Shown one piece after another: positions 20,950 through 30,037 of a stretch of DNA of 30,951 nt. The first letter of the stretch is position 1. Each line of letters opens with the position of its first letter. The stretch comes from JAKOQB01 sp036824465 (GTDB taxonomy: Bacteria > Pseudomonadota > Gammaproteobacteria > Burkholderiales > Burkholderiaceae_F), in assembly GCA_036824465.1 (NCBI GenBank), contig DAITAC010000049.1, positions 1 through 30,951 on the forward strand, in the 5' to 3' direction. A program made the position numbers and the translations under genes. The notes below the pieces were generated by a model. That model was not told the origin of the DNA, ran no database searches, and saw only the letters and a program-made list of their open reading frames with translations.

Positions 20950-21638
20950 CACGGCTTGCGCACGCGCCAGCCGTTGATCATCGTGCTGATGATCGTCTCC
21001 TTGGTGAACACGTCCTGGCGCACGACCATGTACATGTGGACCATCGAGAACAGGATCAGGTACCACATGCCCAGGTGATGCCAGGTGTGCACGGCCTGGC
21101 TGTCGCCGATCAGCGGCATCACCCACGAGGTGAAGAACCTGAATTGCCAGCTCGCCATGCCTGTGCCCTCGCCGTACAGCGCGAAGCCGGTACAGATCAT
21201 GAAGATCGTGCCCAGCACGTACATGAAGAACATCGCAAGGGCGGCGAGCGGGTTGTGCCCCTCGTAGCTGCCACTGTCCCTGCGAACGAACAGGTAGAAC
21301 TGCACGTCCGTGAACAGGCCATTCCAGAACCTGGCCGTCAGCAGCGAGTACGGCACGATGAAAATCTCGCGCGCGTACTTGTTGCCAACGAACAGCCAGT
21401 ACACCCGCAGCACGAAGAAGATGGCGAAGATGTAGCCGGCGGTGAAGTGCAGGAACCGGATGTAGCCGAACAGGAAGTTATCGGATGCCTCGCCCGGTAC
21501 CGAGGGCGGCGGGGTTCCGATGAAGTACCCCGTCACCATCAGCACAAACATTGCGAACATCATCACCCAGTGCCAGAGGCGCACCGGCGCCTCCCACACG
21601 TACACCGCGTGTGGATTGCCGCTCCGGACTGCTGCCAT
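20949..21638 (-). CDS. hoxZ: HoxZ: cytochrome b membrane subunit of the hydrogenase
   Basis: A 229-residue diheme b-type cytochrome that anchors HoxKG at the periplasmic face and passes electrons to the quinone pool. Four membrane segments are visible: HWVMMFAMFVLMVTGYFIG, FLHFTAGYIFAIFFVLRVYW, LAALAMFFMYVLGTIFMICTG and HLGMWYLILFSMVHMYMVV. Heme-ligand histidines are in RLWHWV, RFLHFTAGY, AVHTWHHLGMW and MVHMY. The N-terminal VYVWEAPVRLWHW is typical for HupC/HoxZ. ATG 21638 has GGGGAGG upstream. It is 19 bases downstream of hoxG. Confidence 0.96.
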   Translation of the reverse strand: MAAVRSGNPHAVYVWEAPVRLWHWVMMFAMFVLMVTGYFIGTPPPSVPGEASDNFLFGYIRFLHFTAGYIFAIFFVLRVYWLFVGNKYAREIFIVPYSLLTARFWNGLFTDVQFYLFVRRDSGSYEGHNPLAALAMFFMYVLGTIFMICTGFALYGEGTGMASWQFRFFTSWVMPLIGDSQAVHTWHHLGMWYLILFSMVHMYMVVRQDVFTKETIISTMINGWRVRKP

Positions 21639-21657
21639 AAGTGCCTCCCCTTATCCG

Positions 21658-23451
<1,794 letters not shown>

Positions 23452-23464
23452 TTTTCAATCTCCG

Positions 23465-24556
23465 CTACTTGCTCGAGCTGGTCGGATCAACGGTCTTGGC
23501 GCGGCTGGACGCGCGCTGGATTGCGCCGACCGCGGCGTGCGCAACAATCGCCGCGCCCACCACCGCAGCCGTCACCGCGCCGATCTTGTCGGCATTGGCT
23601 TCGATGCCGAACTGCTTGATGTTCGTGAGCCGGTCGTAGAACGAGCCCTTGTCCCAGAACCCGTCTTCCGAGCAGCCGATGCAACCGTGGCCGGAACCGA
23701 TCGGGAAACTCACGCCCTCGTTCCAGCGTGTGGTCGAGCAGGCGTTGTAGGTGGTCGGGCCCTTGCAGCCGACCTTGTACAGGCAGTAGCCCTTGCGCGC
23801 GCCTTCGTCGTCCCACGCCTCGACAAACTGGCCGGCGTCGAAGTGCGGCCGGCGGTAGCACTTGTCGTGAATGCGCTGGCTGTAGAACATCTTTGGCCGG
23901 CCCTGGCGATCGAGCTCCGGAATGCGATCGAATGCGGCCACAAACGTGACCACACCGCTCATCACCTCGGCGATCGGCGGGCAGCCCGGTACCTTGATGA
24001 TCGGCTTGTCGGTGATGACCTTGTTGATCGGCACGGCCTGGGTCGGATTGGGCTTGGCCGCCTGCACGCAGCCCCACGATGCGCACGAACCCCAGGCGAT
24101 GACCGCTTTCGCATCCTTGGCGACATGCTTCAGCTTCTCGACGAAGGGCTTGCCGCCCGGCATGCAGAACATGCCGTCCTCGTTCAGCGGCGGATTGCCC
24201 TCGACCGCGAGGATGTAGTTGCCCTTGTACTTGGTGATCGTGTCCTCGAGCGCGGCTTCGGCCTGTTCGCCCGCGGCGGCCATGATGGTGTCGTCGTAGT
24301 CGAGCGAAATCATCGACAGCACGACGTCCTTGGCGAGCGGGTGCGACGAGCGGATGAACGACTCGGTGCAGCAGGTGCATTCAAGTCCGTGCAGCCACAC
24401 CACCGGCATGCGCGGCTTGGTTTCGAGCGCCTTCGCAATCTGCTGCGCGTACGCGGGACCCATGCCGAGCGAAGCGGCGGTCAGGCTGCAGTACTTGAGG
24501 AAGCTGCGCCGTGTGATGCCCTGCCGACGCATCACGTCATAGAAAGTCTCGATCAT
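23465..24556 (-). CDS. hoxK: HoxK: small subunit of an oxygen-tolerant [NiFe] hydrogenase
   Basis: A 363-residue precursor with a Tat signal (RRSFLK, residues 16-21; mature start near residue 44). The proximal cluster has all six cysteines of the oxygen-tolerant [4Fe-3S] type: C60, C62 and C63 (LECTCCTES), C158 and C163 (GSCASWGC) and C192 (VPGCPP). The two extra ones, C62 and C163, are Gly in oxygen-sensitive enzymes. The distal cluster has H230 and C233 (RIHDKC). A C-terminal hydrophobic helix (GAVTAAVVGAAIVAHAAVGAI) anchors it near HoxZ. ATG 24556 has GGAGGAGG seven bases upstream. It is the first gene of the long hydrogenase operon. Confidence 0.98.
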   Translation of the reverse strand: MIETFYDVMRRQGITRRSFLKYCSLTAASLGMGPAYAQQIAKALETKPRMPVVWLHGLECTCCTESFIRSSHPLAKDVVLSMISLDYDDTIMAAAGEQAEAALEDTITKYKGNYILAVEGNPPLNEDGMFCMPGGKPFVEKLKHVAKDAKAVIAWGSCASWGCVQAAKPNPTQAVPINKVITDKPIIKVPGCPPIAEVMSGVVTFVAAFDRIPELDRQGRPKMFYSQRIHDKCYRRPHFDAGQFVEAWDDEGARKGYCLYKVGCKGPTTYNACSTTRWNEGVSFPIGSGHGCIGCSEDGFWDKGSFYDRLTNIKQFGIEANADKIGAVTAAVVGAAIVAHAAVGAIQRASSRAKTVDPTSSSK

Positions 24557-24657
24557 TACCGCCTCCTCCGATGGATGCGTTAAGCGTGCGCGCGCGGCGC
24601 AACGCGTGTGCCCGTCAAAACTCGGAGCCGAGCGTGCGCCCGCCGTAGGCGATGCGA

Positions 24658-24671
24658 TTGATCGCGGTCAA
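24658..24671 (-). promoter_or_regulatory. FNR/ANR-type box upstream of hoxK
   Basis: The minus strand reads TTGACCGCGATCAA, 9 of the 10 defined bases of TTGAT-N4-ATCAA. Its centre is 108 bases before the hoxK ATG. No good -10 is seen at the distance expected for activation from -41.5 (24636-24630 reads CACGCTC), so the exact promoter is unclear. FnrN and FixK proteins control hydrogenase genes through such boxes in rhizobia. Confidence 0.45.
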
Positions 24672-24695
24672 ACGGCACGGAAGAACCGGAGAGGC

Positions 24696-24712
24696 GTAAC
24701 TAGTGCAGTTAC
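24696..24712. promoter_or_regulatory. Palindrome GTAACT-N5-AGTTAC upstream of hoxK
   Basis: A perfect 6-base inverted repeat with a 5-base spacer, 25 bases upstream of the FNR-type box. It shares GTAAC/GTTAC half-sites with the palindrome before hoxM, although the half-sites point the other way. A transcription-factor site is likely, the factor is unknown. Confidence 0.4.
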
Positions 24713-24767
24713 ACGTCAAAGTAATGTCCGACTGCGGCAGTCAACTTGCAGCGGCGCCGCACTTCGC

Positions 24768-25718
24768 TCAGACGTACCGGCCGAGGCGCGCCTGGGTATT
24801 GCCCGGTCGCAGATGTCGCATCGACGGCATCACCAGCACGGTGTCGTCATATGGCGTGCGCCAGATCGTCTCGCCGTCCTGCGCAATCGGCGTGCCCGCC
24901 TGCTCGACCACGCTGAGTCCGACGATCGGCACCAGGAAATGAAAGTCCATCGATTTCGCCACCACCGCCTCGGTGACGCGAACCACCCTTTGTTGATCCG
25001 GCGGCATCACACGCAGCCTCGCCTTGGCCCACAGGCGGTCAACGCTGCCCACGATCGCCAGGAAGCGCATCAGCGTGTCGATCGCCACTTCGGCCGCCTT
25101 GCGCTCCCAGTGCTGGCCGCATTCGATCAGCACCGCGCGCTTGGGACTGGCGGGATCGCCAAAGCCGCCGCGTTCGATCATCCGCAGTCCGGCCGGGTGC
25201 CCGGTGTCGAGCAGCAGATCGCCCGGCACGCCGAGCTCCTTCGCGAACTGGGCGTTCTTGTCGACGCGGCCGCACACCATGATCGCGCGACACGGTTCGT
25301 GCATGGAATGCAGGTCAAGCAGAAAGTCGGCACTGTCGACGAACGGCTGCAGTTGCCGCGCGCGGCGCAGCTCGACCGAATCGCGGGGGCCGAACAGGTC
25401 GTCATCCGCCCAGACTCGGTTGTAGTCCTCGTCGATGAAGCGTGACGCATCCGGATCATCAAAATCGAACCGCGCATACGCATCGACGTTGGCGAATGCG
25501 ACGATCAGCTTCCCGCGCACCGGACTCACGTTCTCGCGCAACAGATACTCCAGCGCCAGCGCGCCGCAGAATTCATTGCCGTGGGTGAGCGCCTGCGCCA
25601 TCACGATCGGCCCGGGCTTGCCCGAGTCGAACACGTGCACGTAGTCGACGCCCGTGCTGCCCGTCTTGAACGGCGTGATGTCCGGCGGCGACAGTTCGAT
25701 TGGATAGTGCTCAGCCAC
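24768..25718 (-). CDS. M14-family amidohydrolase (succinylglutamate desuccinylase/aspartoacylase type)
   Basis: A 316-residue cytoplasmic zinc hydrolase. The zinc motif is ALTHGNEFCGALALEYLL (HxxE), and the third ligand His lies in LLDLHSMHEP; DEDYNRVW is also typical. The family removes acyl groups from N-acyl amino acids; the specific substrate is not readable. GTG 25718 was chosen because GGAGA lies six bases upstream; an earlier in-frame GTG at 25733 is possible. It overlaps the end of the N-formylglutamate amidohydrolase-like gene by 8 bases, so the two form an operon that probably breaks down N-acylated amino acids. It ends 211 bases before hoxK, in the region with the hox upstream sites. 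Confidence 0.88.
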   Translation of the reverse strand: MAEHYPIELSPPDITPFKTGSTGVDYVHVFDSGKPGPIVMAQALTHGNEFCGALALEYLLRENVSPVRGKLIVAFANVDAYARFDFDDPDASRFIDEDYNRVWADDDLFGPRDSVELRRARQLQPFVDSADFLLDLHSMHEPCRAIMVCGRVDKNAQFAKELGVPGDLLLDTGHPAGLRMIERGGFGDPASPKRAVLIECGQHWERKAAEVAIDTLMRFLAIVGSVDRLWAKARLRVMPPDQQRVVRVTEAVVAKSMDFHFLVPIVGLSVVEQAGTPIAQDGETIWRTPYDDTVLVMPSMRHLRPGNTQARLGRYV

Positions 25719-26568
25719 GTTGTTTCTCCGCACCGATGTAGCCGCAGATCGCTTCGATCATTCGCAGCAGATTCCGCTGCAGCGAGTCGAATCCCTCGCG
25801 TTTGCTCCGCGTCGGCTCGTCCATGTACAGGCGCTTATTGACTTCGACCTGCAGGCTGTGGCGGCCACGCGCGGGATCCGAATACGCCCGCACCAGTTCG
25901 ACGCCCTTGTACGGGTCGTTGACCGCGACCGCGTAGCCCATGGCCACGAGCGTGGCACGAACGAACTCGGTGAACGCCGGCTCACAGCTCGTGCCGTCGC
26001 GATCGCCGAGCACGAAATCGGCACGCGCCTTGCCTTCCCCGCCCTCGGCCTGTTTGCCCCCCACCGCGGACATCGAATGGCAGTTCAGGTGATACACGGC
26101 GCCAAAGCGCGCGTGGGTTGCGTCCAGCAATTGCATCATCGCGCGGTGATACGGCGCATGAAAAAGCTCGACCCGCGCGACCACTTCATCAACCGTGAGT
26201 CTGCGGCTGTAGATCGCGCGGCCATCGTCGAGCGTGCGCCAGATCAGCGCCTTGCCGATCCGGTGCTTGCCGCTCGGAACAAATTCGTGCGGCCAATGCC
26301 CGCCTTCAATCAGCTCCAGATCGATATCGCCGCGATGGCGGTTGGGGTCGATGTAGGTGCGCGGGAACTGCGCGGCCAGCAGCGGCACGCCAAGTTCGGT
26401 TGCCGGCGCGTACAACTCGTCGACGAAGCAGTCTTCGCCGTCGCGCAGATCGAATTCGCTCACGACGGCGTCGAAGTCGGCCGGGAATTCTCGGCCGGAG
26501 TGCGGCGAATCGAGCACCAGTGGCACGGCCGCAACGGGTAAATGAACGTGAACGACTTCAGTGTTCAT
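25711..26568 (-). CDS. N-formylglutamate amidohydrolase-family protein
   Basis: A 285-residue hydrolase. VPLVLDSPHSGREFPADF near the N-terminus is the hallmark of the family (HutG-type FGase). FPRTYIDPNRHRGDID, LFHAPYHRAMMQLLDATHARFG, HLNCHSMSAV and DFVLGDRDGTSCEPAF are also family text. The known enzyme splits N-formylglutamate into formate and glutamate in histidine breakdown, but many relatives act on other N-acyl amino acids. No hut genes are nearby. ATG 26568 follows directly on the stop of a transporter remnant. Pairing with the M14 deacylase supports a role with acylated amino acids or small peptides. Confidence 0.9.
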   Translation of the reverse strand: MNTEVVHVHLPVAAVPLVLDSPHSGREFPADFDAVVSEFDLRDGEDCFVDELYAPATELGVPLLAAQFPRTYIDPNRHRGDIDLELIEGGHWPHEFVPSGKHRIGKALIWRTLDDGRAIYSRRLTVDEVVARVELFHAPYHRAMMQLLDATHARFGAVYHLNCHSMSAVGGKQAEGGEGKARADFVLGDRDGTSCEPAFTEFVRATLVAMGYAVAVNDPYKGVELVRAYSDPARGRHSLQVEVNKRLYMDEPTRSKREGFDSLQRNLLRMIEAICGYIGAEKQRG

Positions 26569-26679
26569 TCAGCAAGCGGGCAGACAAGCATCCAAGCGCG
26601 AGTGCGCCGTCGGCGCGGCGAGCAGTTCCTCGGTTGGCGCGATCTCGACGACGTGGTCGACACGCATCACGACTACATG
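26569..26679 (-). pseudogene. C-terminal remnant of an oligopeptide ABC-transporter ATPase
   Basis: The minus-strand frame ending at 26569 reads HVVVMRVDHVVEIAPTEELL followed by AAPTAHSRLDACLPAC. This matches the end of DppF/OppF-type ATPases, where (R)VxVMxxGRVVEIAPTEELFxxP is followed by HPYTRALLxA. Upstream of about 26679 the likeness ends and no Walker A, Walker B or ABC signature is present. The stop codon abuts the ATG of the next gene, as in a former operon of peptide transporter plus amidohydrolases. About 36 codons remain. Confidence 0.55.
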
Positions 26680-26817
26680 ATTCCCAGCGAGGATGCAACG
26701 TGAAACCCCCGGAGCGGTCCGACGACTGATCGTAACGCAAGCACGACGGCGGGCGAGCAAGAGGGACCTGATTCGGCACAATGCGGGTGCACCGTTTCAT
26801 TGTTGCCGGAGCCAACC

Positions 26818-27840
26818 ATGAGTCCTGTGGCGGACGTCGCATGCGGCATGCCGAAGGCGGAATTGCATCTGCATATCGAAGGCACGCTCGAGCCGGAACT
26901 GGCTTTTGCGCTCGCCGAGCGCAACCAGGTCAAGCTGCCCTATGCGTCGGTGGATGCGCTGCGCGCGGCGTACGAATTCCAGGACCTGCAGTCGTTCCTC
27001 GACATCTATTACGCGGGCGCGAGCGTGCTGCTGAAAGAGCAGGACTTCTACGACCTGACGTTTGCTTATTTCAAGCGTGCCGCGGCGGATCAGGTCGTCC
27101 ATGCCGAGATCTTTTTCGATCCCCAGACGCACGCGGCGCGCGGCGTGCCGTTTGCGGTGGTGCTCGACGGCATTGAGCGCGCGATGCAAGACGCCGAGCG
27201 CAAGCTGGGCGTCAGTTCGCGCCTGATCCTGTGCTTCCTGCGACATCTTTCGGAGGCCGATGCATTCGCAACGCTCAAAGACGCCGCACCGCATCTGCAG
27301 CGGATCCACGGCATCGGGCTGGATTCGTCCGAGCGCGGCCATCCGCCGTCGAAGTTCGAGCGCGTGTTCACGCGCTGTCGCGAACTCGGCCTGCCCTGCG
27401 TGGCGCACGCGGGCGAGGAAGGTCCGCCCGATTACATCTGGGAGGCGCTCGATCTGCTGCACGTCAGGCGCATCGATCACGGCGTGCGCGCGCTCGAGGA
27501 TCCGCGGCTGGTCGCGCGGCTGCGCGAGCAACGCATACCGCTCACCGTCTGCCCGCTTTCGAACGTCAAGCTGCGCGTATTCAACGACATGCAGCACCAC
27601 AACCTGAAGCAACTCCTCGAAGCTGGGCTCGTGGTCACCGTCAACAGCGACGATCCAGCCTACTTCGGCGGCTACGTCAACGACAATATCCGGGCGGTGC
27701 AGGACGCGCTCGATCTGTCGGTCGCGGACTGGCACCGCATCGCGCGCAATAGCTTCGAAGCATCGTTGGTCGACGATGCAGTGCGCCGCCGCTGGATTGC
27801 GCGACTGGACGCGTTCGTGGCGAGCGAAGACCAGGCGTGA
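26818..27840 (+). CDS. Adenine deaminase of the adenosine-deaminase superfamily
   Basis: A 340-residue zinc enzyme that converts adenine to hypoxanthine and ammonia for purine salvage. AELHLHIEGTLEPELAFALA holds the first two zinc His (H17, H19). LDSSERGHPPSKF, VAHAGEEGPPDYIWEALD, RIDHGVR, CPLSNVKL and VTVNSDDPAYFGGYV are the other active-site motifs. LDSSExGHPPSKF and the lack of the longer adenosine-specific segments favour adenine deaminase (as in Pseudomonas and yeast Aah1) over adenosine deaminase. ATG 26818 has GGAG seven bases upstream. The 249-base region before it holds the transporter remnant and a divergent promoter area with no clear consensus. Confidence 0.93.
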   Translation: MSPVADVACGMPKAELHLHIEGTLEPELAFALAERNQVKLPYASVDALRAAYEFQDLQSFLDIYYAGASVLLKEQDFYDLTFAYFKRAAADQVVHAEIFFDPQTHAARGVPFAVVLDGIERAMQDAERKLGVSSRLILCFLRHLSEADAFATLKDAAPHLQRIHGIGLDSSERGHPPSKFERVFTRCRELGLPCVAHAGEEGPPDYIWEALDLLHVRRIDHGVRALEDPRLVARLREQRIPLTVCPLSNVKLRVFNDMQHHNLKQLLEAGLVVTVNSDDPAYFGGYVNDNIRAVQDALDLSVADWHRIARNSFEASLVDDAVRRRWIARLDAFVASEDQA

Positions 27841-27856
27841 TGGATCGGAGGCTCCA

Positions 27857-28270
27857 GTGCGCATCCTCGGTCTCGACCACATCGTCCTGCGCTGCCGCGA
27901 CCCGGCGCAGATGGAGCGCTTCTATGTCGACGTGCTCGGTTGCACAGTCGAAAGACGACGCGCTGACCTCGGGTTGGTGCACCTGCGCGCCGGCAGCGGG
28001 CTGATCGACCTGGTCGACATCGGCGGCCGACTCGGCGGCAGCGGCGCGGTACCGGATCGAAACGCACAGAACCTCGATCATGTGTGCCTGCGGATCGAGC
28101 CATTCGATGCCGACGCACTCGCGAATCATCTCGCCGCCTTTGGCCTCAGCCGCGGCGAGATTCACACCAATTACGGCGCGGAAGGAAGTGGCCCTTCGAT
28201 CTACGTCACGGACCCGGAAGGCAACAGCGTCGAACTGAAGGGGCCGGCCGGCCCGCCTGCACAAGATTAG
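27857..28270 (+). CDS. VOC-superfamily (glyoxalase-like) protein
   Basis: A 137-residue single-unit protein with the two beta-alpha-beta-beta-beta modules of the vicinal-oxygen-chelate fold. RILGLDHIVLRCRDPAQMERFYVDVLG-like text (short: LDHIVLRCRDP) supplies the first metal His (H8). NLDHVCLRIEPFD supplies the second and DPEGNSVELKG the Glu. All expected ligands are present, unlike in the ArsI-like protein at the left end. Reaction unknown; relatives include glyoxalase I, dioxygenases and fosfomycin-resistance proteins. GTG 27857 has GGAGG five bases upstream, 17 bases after the adenine deaminase stop, so co-transcription is likely. Confidence 0.85.
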   Translation: MRILGLDHIVLRCRDPAQMERFYVDVLGCTVERRRADLGLVHLRAGSGLIDLVDIGGRLGGSGAVPDRNAQNLDHVCLRIEPFDADALANHLAAFGLSRGEIHTNYGAEGSGPSIYVTDPEGNSVELKGPAGPPAQD

Positions 28271-28391
28271 GACCTCCCTCAATGCCGCAGGCACGGGATG
28301 TGCCGCGCGCCGATGGAATATCTCGCGCGTTGTGCTTGTTGTCGGCCACATGGACAATTCCGCGCCGCGCCAGAACACCAAAGGAGACATC

Positions 28392-29978
28392 GTGACTCGA
28401 CGCTTGCTTGTGTTGCTTTTTACCGCTTTCTGCGCCGCCTGTGTGAGCGGGCCATCGCCCGACTCGCCGCAGGCCACCGTCAATCGCGCCATCGCCGCGC
28501 TTGGCGGCGATGCGCTGCGCTCGGTCCGATCGTTGGAGGCAACGGGCGCCAGCAAGCACTGGGAGCCTGAGCAGTCGCATGTCGCCGGGGGCGAGCCGCG
28601 CTTTGCCGCCGATTCGACCTTTACGCTGGCGCGCGACTTCGGCGCCAACGCGGCGCGCATCGACTGGCAGCGCAAGCTGGCCTATCCCGCGCCACGCGAA
28701 TACCGCTTCACCGAGACGTTCGCCGATGGCGTCGGCTTCGTACGCGGGGTGGATTCGACCGGGCGCATCAAGCAAAGCCTCGACTCCAATCCGCCGAGCC
28801 ATACGATGTCGCGCTTCCGCGTGACCGCAATGGCGCGCGAACTGCAACGCAGCTCGCCGCTGCTGGCGCTCGACATGCAGGCCAACGCGGCACAGATCGA
28901 AGCGCGACCGGATACCAACGTGGGCGGCCAGACGCTGAAAACGGTCGCTTATCCGGCAGGGGGTCGCAACATTCTCGTGATGTTCGATCCGGCCACCAAC
29001 CTTCCGGCACGTATCCGTACGCTCGACTACGACTCGGTCCAAGGTGATTCGACCTATGACCTCGTGCTGTCCGACTGGCGAGATGTTGCCGGCGCGAAGA
29101 TCGCACACCGGCAGGTGTATCAGTTGAATGGCAGGACGGTCATCGACACGCAGTTGTCGAACGTGAAAGTGAATCCCGCTGCGGTCGCTGGGCAGTTCGA
29201 TATTCCGGCCGAGTTCCGCACGGCGGCGGCGATGCCGCAGATGTCGATTCCGTACCAGTGGGTGATCCGCCGCCAGTTCATCGGTGTCTATCTCGACTCC
29301 GACGCGGTCGCCTGGGACCCGGCCTCGTCGGCCGGGTTGCGGCTACAGGAGGTCGCGCCCGGCGTGCAGCTGACACAGGGCGGCTCGCACAACAGCCTGA
29401 TCGTCGAGATGCGTGACCACCTGATCGTGTTCGATGCGCCGGTCAGCGATGCGTATTCACAGTGGGTGCTTGATCAGGCCAAGTCGAAATACCCCGGCAA
29501 GCCGGTGCGTACGCTGGTGTTGACGCACCATCACATGGACCACGCGTCGGGCACGCGTGCCTACGCCGCGCAGGGCGCCACCCTCGTAGTCGGCGCGGGC
29601 AACGGCGCGCACTTTCGCCAGATGCTGACGACGTCACACACGATGAGCCCCGATCTGAAGGCAAACGTGACCGCACCACGGATCACCGAAGTCGCCGACA
29701 AGCTGGTGTTAAGTGACGGCAAGCGCAATGTGAACGTCTACCTGATCGACAACCCGCATGCGGCGGGCATGGTGATCGGCTACGTCGAGGACGCGCGGAT
29801 CGGTTTCGTCACCGATCTGTGGAGTCCCCCGCGCGATCCGCTCGGTCAGCGCCTGAACGCAGGTCAGGCCGCGGTCGTTGCCGCGGTGAAGAAGGCTGGC
29901 ATCACGCCGGAGCTGTTCGCGGGCGGACACGGAGGCACGGGCAAGTACGCGGATCTTGCGGCGCTTGACGGCAAGTAG
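28392..29978 (+). CDS. Metallo-beta-lactamase-fold lipoprotein, substrate unknown
   Basis: A 528-residue exported protein. The N-terminal signal RRLLVLLFTAFCAAC ends in a possible lipobox with C17. Residues about 25-300 form a beta-rich domain without recognised motifs. The second half is a metallo-beta-lactamase fold with THHHMDHASG (H379, H381, D383, H384), the dinuclear zinc site, and later VTDLWSPP and FAGGHGGTG, which supply the other ligands. Relatives are hydrolases of unknown substrate; nothing supports antibiotic resistance. GTG 28392 has AAAGGAG just upstream; the frame is open 20 codons further but without a ribosome site. The 121-base gap before it shows no feature. Confidence 0.85.
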   Translation: MTRRLLVLLFTAFCAACVSGPSPDSPQATVNRAIAALGGDALRSVRSLEATGASKHWEPEQSHVAGGEPRFAADSTFTLARDFGANAARIDWQRKLAYPAPREYRFTETFADGVGFVRGVDSTGRIKQSLDSNPPSHTMSRFRVTAMARELQRSSPLLALDMQANAAQIEARPDTNVGGQTLKTVAYPAGGRNILVMFDPATNLPARIRTLDYDSVQGDSTYDLVLSDWRDVAGAKIAHRQVYQLNGRTVIDTQLSNVKVNPAAVAGQFDIPAEFRTAAAMPQMSIPYQWVIRRQFIGVYLDSDAVAWDPASSAGLRLQEVAPGVQLTQGGSHNSLIVEMRDHLIVFDAPVSDAYSQWVLDQAKSKYPGKPVRTLVLTHHHMDHASGTRAYAAQGATLVVGAGNGAHFRQMLTTSHTMSPDLKANVTAPRITEVADKLVLSDGKRNVNVYLIDNPHAAGMVIGYVEDARIGFVTDLWSPPRDPLGQRLNAGQAAVVAAVKKAGITPELFAGGHGGTGKYADLAALDGK

Positions 29979-30037
29979 ATTCGGCGCGCCACCAGCGCCC
30001 GCAGCGACGCAGGTGCTGCCGGAAATCGAACCGGGCA

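Noticed and set aside
24627..24640. GG-N10-GC pattern before hoxK as a sigma-54 promoter
   Set aside because: GGGCGC and CGGCT are poor matches to TGGCAC and TTGC, and GG-N10-GC is common by chance in GC-rich DNA.
25711..26568. Functional link between N-formylglutamate hydrolysis (formate) and HypX (formyl group)
   Set aside because: HypX uses formyl-tetrahydrofolate, the two genes are far apart in different transcription units, and the amidohydrolase is better explained by its M14 partner.
28392..29978. Beta-lactam resistance gene
   Set aside because: Only the general metallo-beta-lactamase fold is present; the long N-terminal domain and length do not fit known lactamases.
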